The notes beneath the pieces are model-generated. The model was not told the DNA's origin. It did not search any database and was given only the letters and a program-made list of their open reading frames with translations. Position numbers and translations under genes: made by a program. 64,000 nt of DNA from Hominenteromicrobium sp900549945 (GTDB lineage Bacteria > Bacillota > Clostridia > Oscillospirales > Acutalibacteraceae), in the NCBI GenBank assembly GCA_902472305.1, contig CABRNK010000009.1:1-64000 (forward strand), in the 5' to 3' direction. Shown in pieces: positions 8,759 to 18,080 of this stretch. Every line of letters starts with the position of its first letter. The stretch's first letter is position 1.

Positions 8759-9685
8759 TCAAAATACGCTGATGCTGCTGAACTTCCTCGCCGCAAAATT
8801 TACGATAACCAGCAGGATGAAGTTGCAGACCGAGTTAAACAAGCCGACCGCCGTGGCAAAGCTGTACTGCGCCTGCTGCAAGCCCACCTTGTACACATAG
8901 GTGGAAATCAGCTCGCTGACCGTCGTGTTCATATTGTTCTGCATCAGGAACGCCTTTTCGTAGCCGACGTTCATGATGTTGCCGACATTCAGGATCAGCA
9001 TCAGAATGATCGTCGGCAGAATCAGCGGAATGTCGATGCGCAGGATGCGCTGGAACCGCGTGGCGCCGTCCACAATTGCCGCCTCGTAATAGTCCGGGCT
9101 GATACCGACCAGCGCGGCGATGAAGATGATCGCGTTGAAGCCCATCGTCTGCCACACAGACGAGCCGATATACAGCGGTCGGAACCATTCGGGCAGGCTT
9201 GTGAAAAACACCTCCTCCCCGCCGAGGCCGGTGATCACGTTATTGACCACGCCGTTTGCGGAGAACAGCATCGAGATGATGCTGACAATAATGACCGTGG
9301 AAAGAAAATACGGCGCATAGGAAATCGTCTGTATCGTCTTGCGCAGCCGCTGCTTCTGGATCTGGTTGAGCAGCAGTGCAAAAATGATCGGAATCGGAAA
9401 GCCGATCACCAGCGTCAGCAGGCTCACGGCAACCGTGTTCCAGATCGCGTTGACCGCGATGCTCGTGCTGAAAAAGGTTTCGAAGTATTTGAAAACCGGG
9501 TCGGCCCATGGGCTTCCCATGATCCCCATCCGCCCCTTGTAATCCTTAAAGGCAATGACCAGCCCGTACATAGGGTAATAGGCGAAAACCGCCAGCCACG
9601 CAAGCGCCGGAAGCAATAAAACGTAAAGCTGCCATTTCTGCAAGATCCTGCCCGCCGTGCGCCTGCTTGCCCTTATCTCTCTCAT
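8759..9685 (-). CDS. Carbohydrate ABC transporter permease (LplB type), locus A
   Basis: This 308-residue permease has a first transmembrane segment followed by the YYPMYGLVIAFKDY motif that marks LplB-like proteins. An EAA loop (EAAIVDGATRFQRILRIDIP) sits in the second half. It forms the heterodimeric channel with the permease encoded 13 nt downstream. The same two-permease order recurs in glycan loci B and C, so the three loci share an architecture. Confidence 0.9.
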   Translation of the reverse strand: MREIRASRRTAGRILQKWQLYVLLLPALAWLAVFAYYPMYGLVIAFKDYKGRMGIMGSPWADPVFKYFETFFSTSIAVNAIWNTVAVSLLTLVIGFPIPIIFALLLNQIQKQRLRKTIQTISYAPYFLSTVIIVSIISMLFSANGVVNNVITGLGGEEVFFTSLPEWFRPLYIGSSVWQTMGFNAIIFIAALVGISPDYYEAAIVDGATRFQRILRIDIPLILPTIILMLILNVGNIMNVGYEKAFLMQNNMNTTVSELISTYVYKVGLQQAQYSFATAVGLFNSVCNFILLVIVNFAARKFSSISVF

Positions 9686-9739
9686 GGTATACCATCCTTT
9701 CCCGATCCCTTTCGGAAGCGCCGTGCCGAAGCCGGCGGT

Positions 9740-11164
9740 TCATTCCGTACAGAGCGATAAATTTCTGAACTCCGCCTCGCCGTCAATCGCGAACAGGCCG
9801 AACCGGCGGCCGCTGTAATCGTACATGCGCGCGTTCATCGCGATCTCGCCGCCGAAGTAGACCACCAGCACCGAATCCTGCACAAAGATCTTGAACGGGT
9901 AGAAACGGTCGGCCTCCAGCGTAAACGGGCGCTCCAGCTCCACCGCATAGGGGAACATCTTGCCGCCCTCGCCGTCCGGCCCCCAAAAGCGGATGCCGGA
10001 GACGTACTCGAGCCGGTTCCGCCCGGGCTCGAGATAAAGATAGTAGCCGGTATCGTACTGCTCGTCCACCTGCAGCGCAATGCCGAAGCGCCGGGTGCCC
10101 GGCTTAAACCGCACCTCGCCCTCGAGCTTGCACAGCGCCGGTATCCGGTCCAGCAGCACGCCGCCAAAGCCGCAGTCCGCCCGCAGCCGCACCGCATGCG
10201 GCGAAGCCTCGCAGCCGCCCAGTACCGGGGTGACGTCGACCGGCCGCCTCGTTTGCAGCGCGGCGTCCACGTGCGCCTCCGGCACGACGCGCAGCGTGCC
10301 ATCCGGATTTTGCAGGAGCTCGTGCACCACGAGATTGCCGCCCCAGTCCCACGAGCAGCAGTCCCGGCTGATGCGGTTTCCCGGATTGAATGTTTTCTTC
10401 GGCAGCTCCTTCGTCGGGTTCCAGCCGTAAATATACCGCCGGCTCCCGTCCGTGCCGGTCTTTGCCGCATAATATGCGCGGGAATCCAGCGTGTCGCGCT
10501 CCGGCGCAAGCCACGGACCCCGCAGGGACCGGCTCATGCGGTAGAGCGTTTGGAAGCGGTCACAGTAATTCGAAAACACGAGGTAGTACCATTCCCCCAT
10601 CCGGAACAGATCCGGGCATTCGCAGGCGCCGGCCGCGGCCATCGGCGCATAGAAGGGCTCCCGATACGCCCACCGGCGGAGATCATCCGAAACACACAGG
10701 CCGACGCAGGCGCGGCGCTCGGTTTTCCCCAGCACGGCCGTCGCGATGAGCATCCACCACTTTTGCTCCCCCTCATTCCAGAATACAAAGGGGTCGCGCC
10801 ATTCAGCCGGATCGTAAATTTTTCCGTCTGCCGGAAGCACCCCGTCCGCCGTCTCCCAGCGCTCCAAATCGCGGCTGGTCGCGTGGCGGATGAACTGCCT
10901 GCGCGGGTTATCCTCAAAGGTGCAGTAAAACATATGGTACAGCTCGCCCACCTTCAGAACCGAGCCGGTTCCGCCGCGGATGTGGGCCGGAAACTCCGTA
11001 AAATGCAGGTGGTCCTTCGTCGAGAGCCGATGCCAGCCCTCCTCACAGTCCGGCCCTGCATGCCCCCGCGTATTTTTCAGGTAAAACGGCTTGAATTCCC
11101 CCGCGTCATAAAAGGGGATTACATCGCCGAGAACGGCCTCGCCCGGCCGGTAAAACAGCTCCAT
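9740..11164 (-). CDS. GH32-like glycoside hydrolase, copy 1
   Basis: This 474-residue protein has a predicted five-bladed propeller plus C-terminal beta-sandwich. The GH32 block with the transition-state Asp is present as WRDPFVFW (RDP at 123-125), and the acid/base block as ECPDLF (Glu182). The N-terminal nucleophile block, normally NDPN, is replaced by GDVIPFYD with Asp14, so it belongs to a divergent branch of the GH32/68/43 clan. No signal peptide is seen, so it should act in the cytoplasm on imported sugar. It is 18 nt downstream of a close paralog of equal length and upstream of the permeases. Beta-fructosidase activity is possible but not assured. Confidence 0.75.
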   Translation of the reverse strand: MELFYRPGEAVLGDVIPFYDAGEFKPFYLKNTRGHAGPDCEEGWHRLSTKDHLHFTEFPAHIRGGTGSVLKVGELYHMFYCTFEDNPRRQFIRHATSRDLERWETADGVLPADGKIYDPAEWRDPFVFWNEGEQKWWMLIATAVLGKTERRACVGLCVSDDLRRWAYREPFYAPMAAAGACECPDLFRMGEWYYLVFSNYCDRFQTLYRMSRSLRGPWLAPERDTLDSRAYYAAKTGTDGSRRYIYGWNPTKELPKKTFNPGNRISRDCCSWDWGGNLVVHELLQNPDGTLRVVPEAHVDAALQTRRPVDVTPVLGGCEASPHAVRLRADCGFGGVLLDRIPALCKLEGEVRFKPGTRRFGIALQVDEQYDTGYYLYLEPGRNRLEYVSGIRFWGPDGEGGKMFPYAVELERPFTLEADRFYPFKIFVQDSVLVVYFGGEIAMNARMYDYSGRRFGLFAIDGEAEFRNLSLCTE

Positions 11165-11182
11165 ATCGCGTCCCTCCCTCTC

Positions 11183-12601
11183 TCAGGTCCAAAGCCGGAT
11201 GTTTTCAAACCGCGCCGTTCCGTCCGATGCAAACAGGCCGAAAAAGCGGTGCGTATAGTCGAACATTCTCGCGCTCAGCGCAATTTGATCGTCCAGATAG
11301 GCGAGCAGAATCGTGTCCTGCACGAAGATCTTCAAGCTGTGGGGAACGTTTGCCTCCAGCCTCGCCGGCCGCTCCAGCTCCACGTCAAACGGGAAAGTCC
11401 AGCCGCCCTCGTCGTACATGCGCAGGCCGGATTTAAATTCCAGCCTGCCGCGGTGCGGCTGCAGGCTCAGATAATAGCCTGCGCCGAACGCCGCATCCAC
11501 TTGCAACGCCACGCCGACCTCCCGCACCGTCTCCGAAAAGGTCAGCTCCATTTCGAGCTTGCAGAGCTCCGGGACGCGGTTTTCAAATAAAAGCGTACTG
11601 TAGCCGTACGGGTTCTCCGTCTCCGCCGACGATGTCTCCACCCGCCACGGGCCGTTCTGCGGCTCCACTTTCAGCGTGTTGGGAACCTTCAAAGCACCGT
11701 CCACCGCGGCGGGCGGTGCGACCGCCAGCGTGCCGTCCCGATTCTGGTGCAGCCGGTGCACGATCATCGTATCGCCCCAGTCAAAGGAATTGTAATCCTT
11801 TCCGGCATAGATCGGCGGATTGAAGCCCCACATGTCGTAGTAGCGCGTGGGGTTCCAGCCGTAGAGGAAGCGTTCCCTGCCGTCCGTACCCGACTTAGCC
11901 GCGTAAAAGCAGCGTGTGTCAAAGCCGTCGTTTTCCGGGGCAGTCCACGGGCCTGCCAGACTGCGGCTCATGCGGTAGTAGGTCTGGAATCGATCCGTGT
12001 ACTGTGAATAGATCAGATAATACCAGCCGCCCATCTCAAACAGATCGGGGCACTCGTGCGCGCTCGTGTGCAGATGCGGCGCATAAAACGGCCTGCGGTA
12101 CGCCCAGCGATGGAGATCATCCGAAACACACAGGCCAACGCAGCCCCTGCGCGCCGTTTTACCGTTTTCCTTCGCGGCCACCAGCATCCACCATTTCTGC
12201 TCCTCTGCGTTCCAGAACACAAAGGGGTCGCGCCAGTCCGTCAGCTCGTAGATCTCTCCGTCGGCTGTGAAGCTCTCCGGCTCAAGCGTCTCCCACGATT
12301 GCAGATCCCGGCTCACGGCATGCTTGATCGTCTCGCGCTTCGGGTTCTGCTTGAACGTGCAGTAGAACAGGTGGTAAACGCCGTCCGCACAGAGCACGGA
12401 GCCTGTCCCGCCGCGAATACCGGTCGGCGTCTCCGTGAAGTGGAGATGGTCCTCCGTGGTGAGCATTGTCCAGCCGGACGACGCATCCGCCCCGAAATAC
12501 CCGCGGTTCCCCTTGAGGTAAAACGGCCGGAACCGCTGCCCGTCGTAAAAGGGGATCACATCGCCGACCGCGGCATGCCTCGGCTTGTAAAACAAATCCA
12601 T
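11183..12601 (-). CDS. GH32-like glycoside hydrolase, copy 2
   Basis: This 472-residue paralog of the next gene is alignable along its whole length. It has the same replaced first block (GDVIPFYD), the RDP block WRDPFVFW, and the acid/base block as HECPDLF. Two ATGs are available. The one at 12601 has GGGAGGA at 6-7 nt and gives an N-terminus matching copy 1; the one at 12607 abuts the ribosome site and is unlikely. It is first in the locus A operon, behind two LacI/CcpA-type operators. The tandem copies probably differ in linkage or chain-length preference (inference). Confidence 0.75.
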   Translation of the reverse strand: MDLFYKPRHAAVGDVIPFYDGQRFRPFYLKGNRGYFGADASSGWTMLTTEDHLHFTETPTGIRGGTGSVLCADGVYHLFYCTFKQNPKRETIKHAVSRDLQSWETLEPESFTADGEIYELTDWRDPFVFWNAEEQKWWMLVAAKENGKTARRGCVGLCVSDDLHRWAYRRPFYAPHLHTSAHECPDLFEMGGWYYLIYSQYTDRFQTYYRMSRSLAGPWTAPENDGFDTRCFYAAKSGTDGRERFLYGWNPTRYYDMWGFNPPIYAGKDYNSFDWGDTMIVHRLHQNRDGTLAVAPPAAVDGALKVPNTLKVEPQNGPWRVETSSAETENPYGYSTLLFENRVPELCKLEMELTFSETVREVGVALQVDAAFGAGYYLSLQPHRGRLEFKSGLRMYDEGGWTFPFDVELERPARLEANVPHSLKIFVQDTILLAYLDDQIALSARMFDYTHRFFGLFASDGTARFENIRLWT

Positions 12602-12666
12602 ACACATTCCTCCCTTGTTATTTCCGCCGCCGGTCCAGTACCGGCGGATAACCGGCTTTCAGATTG

Positions 12667-12680
12667 TGACAACGTTGTCA
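12667..12680. promoter_or_regulatory. Operator 1 (LacI/CcpA-type palindrome), locus A
   Basis: TGACAACGTTGTCA is a perfect 14-bp palindrome with a central CG, 66 nt upstream of the first GH32-like gene. It fits the catabolite-responsive-element consensus TGWNANCGNTNWCA at every position, and also the general LacI-family operator form. The local LacI protein (13324-14337) or CcpA could bind it. Confidence 0.65.
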
Positions 12681-12788
12681 GTTTTCGGTAAAAGAGATAC
12701 CGAGGAACGGCAGAGTAAGACGGCCTAAACCTCAGCAGATAGCGCAGCAGCTTTAAAATATGCGGGAGAGCAAGCATTTAACGCAAAA

Positions 12789-12802
12789 TGAAAACGTTGT
12801 CA
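12789..12802. promoter_or_regulatory. Operator 2 (LacI/CcpA-type palindrome), locus A
   Basis: TGAAAACGTTGTCA differs from operator 1 by one base and also fits the cre consensus. It lies 122 bp from operator 1, next to a possible minus-strand promoter (TTGCGT, then CATATT with an 18-bp spacer). Two near-identical sites could allow looping. Confidence 0.6.
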
Positions 12803-13003
12803 TTTATCATTTGCATAAATAATAACAAAAAGTTTTTTATTTGTCAAGAATTTTATTTGATTTTTTCTTTTTTATATCAGGTCTCTACAAAACGCCATAT
12901 GCCGCGGCTTTTCCCCGCCGGCAGGCGCCGTCTCACCCTGAATATTCCGCCGGCAGGCGATTTTCATCGCGGCACAGAAAACTTCCTATTGAAAAAGCGC
13001 GGA

Positions 13004-13032
13004 TTTTACGGTAGTATTATTGTATCTATAAT
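13004..13032 (+). promoter_or_regulatory. Candidate promoter for the leader ORF and LacI regulator
   Basis: TTTTAC (13004-13009), a 17-bp spacer and a perfect TATAAT (13027-13032) place a start near 13039, ahead of the short leader frame and its terminator. An alternative TTGAAA (12989) with TAGTAT (13012) overlaps. Confidence 0.5.
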
Positions 13033-13063
13033 CAAATAATCAAATGAAAAGGACTGAGTCGCG

Positions 13064-13192
<129 letters not shown>

Positions 13193-13195
13193 GGG

Positions 13196-13241
13196 GCGTG
13201 TTTGACCTGTTTTCTCATTCGGGTCAAATGCGCTCTTTTTG
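13196..13241 (+). terminator. Intrinsic terminator/attenuator ahead of the LacI gene
   Basis: A 12-bp stem including two G-U pairs (13196-13207 with 13222-13233) has a 14-nt loop and is followed by TCTTTTTG. It lies between the leader frame and the LacI start at 13324, so transcripts from the upstream promoter must pass it to express the regulator. Confidence 0.7.
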
Positions 13242-13323
13242 ATGCGGCTTTGTCCCGGCGCGCCGGTGCACCCGGGGCGGTATGAATTTTTGCGCGTCGC
13301 GCAGCGAATCGGAGGAATGCTTT

Positions 13324-14337
13324 ATGTCAACAAGTAAGGATGTGGCGGCGCTGGCCGGCGTCTCCCCGGCCACGGTCTCGCGCGTTTTTCGCGGAGAGGC
13401 CGTCGTAAAGGAGCAAACGCGCGCCGCGGTTCTCGCTGCCGCGCACAAGCTGAACTATACGCCGAATCTGGCCGCCAGCATGCTGAAACGCCAGACAAAC
13501 CGCACCGTGGCCTTTTTGAACCCGGATGCGGGCAACCCGTTTTACATCCAGCTCATCTCCCAGATCAGCGACGTTCTGCGCGAGGCGCACGGCTACACGA
13601 CCATCATGGTGCCGGATACAAAATACGAGCACCGGATGGTGGAATCCATCCGGTTTTTTCTCTCCTACCACGTGCAGTGCATCGTGTTTTCGCCGATCAA
13701 CAGCGCCGTGGACCCGCGCCTCGAGCGGCTGATCGAAAAGGAAAAGAGCTGCAAATTTTTGCAGCTCCACTGCAAGGTTTACCCCCATGTGAGCGCCGTG
13801 CATTACGACGACGTGCTCGGCATGGAGATCGCGACAGAGCACCTGCTCCGGCGCGGCCACCGCCGCATTCTGATCGTCTCCAACGACGCGCCCCGCATCC
13901 GCGGCTGCACGGCCGCTTACCAAAAGGCCGGCATCGAAACGCCGGCGATCCCGGTAGAGGCGCTGCCGTCCGACGTCAGCGCCGAGCAGGTTGTGCGCCT
14001 CGTCGAAAGGCACCGCCCCACCGCCATCATCGCCGTCGCGGAATACTTCGGGCTTGTCACCTTCAGCGCCCTGACGCAGCTTCGAATGCGGATTCCGGAG
14101 GATATAAGTCTGATCGTCTACGACGACACGCCGTGGACCCGGGCGATGGGGATCTCCGTCATGACGCACGATGACCAAGCCGTCGTGGAAAACGCGGTGG
14201 ATTCCATTCTCGGCATGATTGACGGCCGTTACACGGCGGTGCGCGACCGGATGGTCCCGCCCTATCTGCTCCCCCGCGCCTCCGTGCTGGACCTCCGCAC
14301 GCGGGAAAACGGAGAAGCAGGCCACGCCTTGCCGTAA
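13324..14337 (+). CDS. LacI-family transcriptional regulator, locus A
   Basis: This 337-residue regulator has an N-terminal helix-turn-helix (STSKDVAALAGVSPATVSRV) and a hinge helix NLAASMLKRQ. The periplasmic-binding-like effector domain contains LLRRGHRRILIVSN. I start it at the ATG at 13324, 7 nt after GGAGGA; an upstream in-frame ATG lacks a ribosome site. It is divergent from the GH32-like/transporter operon and probably represses it through the paired palindromes at 12667 and 12789. Its own expression may be gated by the repeat-bearing leader and terminator at 13064-13241. The effector is likely the imported sugar (inference). Confidence 0.88.
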   Translation: MSTSKDVAALAGVSPATVSRVFRGEAVVKEQTRAAVLAAAHKLNYTPNLAASMLKRQTNRTVAFLNPDAGNPFYIQLISQISDVLREAHGYTTIMVPDTKYEHRMVESIRFFLSYHVQCIVFSPINSAVDPRLERLIEKEKSCKFLQLHCKVYPHVSAVHYDDVLGMEIATEHLLRRGHRRILIVSNDAPRIRGCTAAYQKAGIETPAIPVEALPSDVSAEQVVRLVERHRPTAIIAVAEYFGLVTFSALTQLRMRIPEDISLIVYDDTPWTRAMGISVMTHDDQAVVENAVDSILGMIDGRYTAVRDRMVPPYLLPRASVLDLRTRENGEAGHALP

Positions 14338-14389
14338 TCCGGCAGAGGAGCACCGCGGCCGGCTTTGCCTTTGAATCGCCGTAAAAAAC

Positions 14390-14429
14390 AGCCCGCCCGG
14401 CAGTACGCACTGTACCTGCCGGGCGGGCT
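14390..14429. terminator. Bidirectional terminator
   Basis: A 14-bp perfect stem (14390-14403 with 14416-14429) lies between the convergent LacI and surface-protein genes. An A-run at 14383-14388 gives a good U-tract for the minus-strand surface gene; the plus side has a short T-run. Confidence 0.8.
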
Positions 14430-14451
14430 TTCACGTCCTTATTTCATTATC

Positions 14452-17400
14452 TTATCTGCCGTGCCGCGCACGTTTCCCACGCCTGCGGACAGCCAGCACC
14501 GCCGTCATGCTTCCCGCTGCGGCAAGCATAACCGAGAACCAGATAAACGGGTTCGTGTCGTCGCCGGTTTTCGGCGTATCCACCGCGGGCTTCTCCGGGG
14601 CCGGGCTCGGCGTCACTTCCGGTGCAGCCGTCGGGGTCGCTTCCGGAGCCGGGGTCGCCGTCGGCGCAGGCGTTACCTCCGGCGTGGGCGCGGGGGTGGC
14701 GGTCGGCGCCGGTGTGGGCGTGGCAACGACCGTGTATGTATTCGTGATCGTCCAAGCCGCGCCGCTTCCGCTCACCGCGGACTGATAGCCCTCGGGGACG
14801 CTTGTCTCCCCGACGCTCCACGTATATGCGGGATCGAGCGCGGGCCAAGTGTACTTCCAGCCGCCCTGCTCCGTCAGCTCAACCGTTTCAAACGCTTCGC
14901 CGTCGCGCAGAAGCGTAACTTCTACACTGTCCGGGCGCACATCCGCCGTGTCGTTCTTCCAAACCTTTTCGACGGTCATCGACGTGCCCCGCGGCAAAAC
15001 TGGCGTTTCGACCGCGTTTACAGGCGTGCTGCCGGCATAGAGCACCGCGTCTCCCTCGTTCGTGTCGAGGCTGCCCGTCGGGCGGATGCCCTTGTCGTCC
15101 GGCTTCAGGTTTTCCTTAAAGGAAAGCGTATGCTCTTCAAACGGCGCGTTTGTGATCGTCCACGTGAGCACTGTGTTGCCGTTTTCATCCTCCGAGACCG
15201 CCACATCGCCGGCCGAAGCCTCTATGCTGTCTGCGTCCAGTGCAAAGGCGGGATCAACGGTATCGGTCAGCGTGTAAGTCGTGTACGCGCAGTCGATCGC
15301 GCCGTTCATCGCCGTGCTGAAGCCGTCCAGATCGGTGGAAGAAAACACCTTGTCCGCGATCTTCTCCATGTTGGCCTGCGAAGAAGCCAGCTCGCTCTCC
15401 GGCACCTGCTGGAGAACGCTGATGATCTGCACGCCCTCCGCGCGGATTGCATCCGCCTCCGCGGCGCCGTAGTATTCCTCCGGCACCGTGGTGCCGTCAT
15501 AGTACGGCTGGCCGTCGGAGATGAAGATCACAGTCGTGTTTCTGCCGGCCGCCTTGTTCTCCTTCACAAGTTCGAGCGCTTCTGCAAGGCCGTGGCTGTA
15601 ATTCGTGTTAGAATAATAGTTGACGATATCGTTCCAGATATAGCTTTCCGCCTCGGCCGTCTGCCCCTTTTGGAAGAACTTGGAAACGGAGCTCTCTTCC
15701 TCGCCGAAGGTGGTAAACGCGACGCGCGTATCGAGGTCCTCAGCGTTCAGGAGCGTCTCGGTGACATCCATCAGCTTCGACTGCATGTTGTAGAAATTGG
15801 AGTTCATCGCATCCGCGCTGCCAAAGCCGGACATCGAGTTCGAGCAGTCGGCTACAAAGACAAAATCCATCTGCTGATTGACCGAATAGTACGCCTTGAT
15901 CAGCACGTCGGCCACGGTCGCCTCCGCATCCGCCCACTTCGCTTCCTTGGTGAGCTGGGTATCGCCGACGCTCGCCGTGCTGTTCTGTCCGCCGGTTTTC
16001 ACCGAGGTCCAGCCCTCGGGCAAAATTTCATCGATGGCCGGCGTCGTATCGATCAGCGCGAACGAGCCGGCCAGAATCGCCGCTACACGGTCGTGCACGT
16101 ACTGTTGATTGACAAAGGAATCGCTGTAGCCGAGGCGTGTTTCATCGGCAATATCGATCTTTTTCAGATTCTCACAGCCGGAAAACGCGTGCGCGCCGAT
16201 GTAGCCGCAGTTACCCTCAATATTCACCGTCTTCAGATTGGCAAAGCCCTTGAACGCATAGTGGCCGATATATTCCACATTGCTCAGGTTAATCGTTTCC
16301 ACGGCACTAACGCGGCCATCATAAATCTTAAACGTACCTTCTTCAATCCGCTCAAGATTCTCAATATTCAGCACTTCCAGTTCGTCTACGCCTTCAAAGG
16401 CCGCTTCTCCAACAGAGGTAACATTAGATAAAGTAAGGCTCTTAATGGTTGCATCCTTAAACGCATAAGATTCAACCACTGTATTTTCCTTAAGGACAAC
16501 TTCATCTATCTTGGCAAAATAAAAGGCATCTTCTTTTATCGTGCAATCCCCCAGCTCCAATTTTTGAATTGGTGCACCGGAATTCCAAAATGCCATCTTC
16601 CCCACGGAAACACATTCATCAATTTCTACCGCATTTAACTGCTTTAAATAACAAAACGCTTGACTTCCAATATTGCCACACTTTCCAATGTATATGCTCT
16701 CCAGCGATTCACACGCATCGGCTCCGGGTGTCATTGCAGCCATATTACCGAAAGCGTTTGCTCCAATATCCCCGCATTCCTTTATGACTACCTTCGTAAT
16801 CCCTTTAAGCCCCAGAAACGCACTCGAACCAATATCTCCACACTTCTCAATTGTTAGGCTGGCAACATTCGCGCATGAATTAAAGACATTCTTACCAATA
16901 TCGCCACAATTCAATATGATATCACCCGTCAACGCACTGCAGCCCGAAAAAGCCTTATCGCCGATATTGCCGCATTCGCCCAGCACGACCGTCGTCAATT
17001 TGGTTTGACCTGAAAAAGCCGAATTCCCAATATCGCCGCACCTGTCGATCTCAACGGATTCCAGATTTCTGGCACCTTGAAAGGTATCCTTATGGAAACT
17101 GCCACAGGTGCCGATCTTGAGCGTGCGAAGCTTCGACGCATTCTGGAACACATAAACGTCGAAATCACCGCACGTGCCGATGGTCACGGTTTCCAGCGCT
17201 CTGGTCTGACCGAAAGCACGATCACCAATATTCCCGCAGGCCGTGATGTTAACCGTGCGGAGCTTGCTGCAGAAATTAAATGCGTAATTCTTGATGTCGC
17301 CGCACTGCTTGATTTCAAGCTCTTCCACATTATTAAACTGGTAAAACGCATAAGACCCGATCACCGTATCCGCATTGCCGTCTACGACAATTTTGGTGGC

Positions 17401-17874
17401 CTGAGACTTGTAGTCATCATACGGTCTGCTGGAAACGGTTGACGTCGTATAGTCTCCCGTGCCCGCCGTGATCGTCAGCGTTTTGGTCTCCGCATCCCAT
17501 GTGAAGCCCTCGTCCGCAATCGGCGCGGCCAACGTGTCTGGGCTTGCCGTCAGGCCGCCGTTTTCCGGTGCGGCGGACGGCGTAGGCGCCGCATCATCCT
17601 CCCCGGTTTCCGTCTCCGGCTCGGCGCTCGGCATGACGGATGGCTCGGCGCTCGGCGAGGCCTCCGATTCATCTGTCGAGCCGGAGGCTTCCGGCTCGCT
17701 GTCCGGCGTCGGCAATGCCGCCCCTTCCTCCGCCGGCGCATCGCCTGCCGCTCCGGCGGCGACGGCGGAACCTGCCCCCAAGGCATCCGCTGCAAAGGCC
17801 GTCGTTCCCACGGAGCAAAGCAGGAGCACAGCCAAAAGGACTGCGGCCGCTTTTGAAACGCTTCGCTTTTTCAT
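14452..17874 (-). CDS. Wall-anchored surface protein: BspA-type LRR, VWA, Cna-B-like and PKTG tail
   Basis: This 1140-residue protein begins with a signal peptide (1-28, ending AFAA) and a Ser/Pro/Glu-rich linker to about 115. BspA/LRR_5-type leucine-rich repeats of about 24 residues run to about 610; many carry a CG-IG core (for example KCGDIGSSAF). A von Willebrand A domain from about 665 has the MIDAS pattern DCSNS. A Cna-B-like domain (TVEKVWKND) starts near 963, then a Thr-Pro-Ala linker. TPKTGDD near 1099, a hydrophobic helix and an Arg-rich tail form a class of sortase signal seen in Clostridia. A role in adhesion or host contact is likely. The gene stands alone behind its own promoter. 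Confidence 0.88.
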   Translation of the reverse strand: MKKRSVSKAAAVLLAVLLLCSVGTTAFAADALGAGSAVAAGAAGDAPAEEGAALPTPDSEPEASGSTDESEASPSAEPSVMPSAEPETETGEDDAAPTPSAAPENGGLTASPDTLAAPIADEGFTWDAETKTLTITAGTGDYTTSTVSSRPYDDYKSQATKIVVDGNADTVIGSYAFYQFNNVEELEIKQCGDIKNYAFNFCSKLRTVNITACGNIGDRAFGQTRALETVTIGTCGDFDVYVFQNASKLRTLKIGTCGSFHKDTFQGARNLESVEIDRCGDIGNSAFSGQTKLTTVVLGECGNIGDKAFSGCSALTGDIILNCGDIGKNVFNSCANVASLTIEKCGDIGSSAFLGLKGITKVVIKECGDIGANAFGNMAAMTPGADACESLESIYIGKCGNIGSQAFCYLKQLNAVEIDECVSVGKMAFWNSGAPIQKLELGDCTIKEDAFYFAKIDEVVLKENTVVESYAFKDATIKSLTLSNVTSVGEAAFEGVDELEVLNIENLERIEEGTFKIYDGRVSAVETINLSNVEYIGHYAFKGFANLKTVNIEGNCGYIGAHAFSGCENLKKIDIADETRLGYSDSFVNQQYVHDRVAAILAGSFALIDTTPAIDEILPEGWTSVKTGGQNSTASVGDTQLTKEAKWADAEATVADVLIKAYYSVNQQMDFVFVADCSNSMSGFGSADAMNSNFYNMQSKLMDVTETLLNAEDLDTRVAFTTFGEEESSVSKFFQKGQTAEAESYIWNDIVNYYSNTNYSHGLAEALELVKENKAAGRNTTVIFISDGQPYYDGTTVPEEYYGAAEADAIRAEGVQIISVLQQVPESELASSQANMEKIADKVFSSTDLDGFSTAMNGAIDCAYTTYTLTDTVDPAFALDADSIEASAGDVAVSEDENGNTVLTWTITNAPFEEHTLSFKENLKPDDKGIRPTGSLDTNEGDAVLYAGSTPVNAVETPVLPRGTSMTVEKVWKNDTADVRPDSVEVTLLRDGEAFETVELTEQGGWKYTWPALDPAYTWSVGETSVPEGYQSAVSGSGAAWTITNTYTVVATPTPAPTATPAPTPEVTPAPTATPAPEATPTAAPEVTPSPAPEKPAVDTPKTGDDTNPFIWFSVMLAAAGSMTAVLAVRRRGKRARHGR

Positions 17875-17981
17875 TGCAAAATCCTCGATTCTTTGATTTT
17901 TCGCTGTATTTTAAGCGCTCAAAGGGCCGCATTCGTACGCAGCTTCGACCGATATATCAGACTTTTTCGTTCGGCTGTGTT

Positions 17982-18011
17982 ATAATATACAAGAAATGTA
18001 TTTTGCGTCAA
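17982..18011 (-). promoter_or_regulatory. Promoter of the surface-protein gene
   Basis: On the minus strand, TTGACG (18006-18011), an 18-bp spacer and TATTAT (17982-17987) lie about 110 nt before the start at 17874. Confidence 0.55.
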
Positions 18012-18080
18012 ATAGCATAAAAATTCGTTGCAGATTTTGTGAAAAAGCACATGCTTCCGAGCCGGAATTTTCTTGCTGGG

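Noticed and set aside
16130..17440. Repeated DNA in the surface-protein gene as a separate repeat array
   Set aside because: The periodicity is explained by in-frame leucine-rich repeats of the protein.
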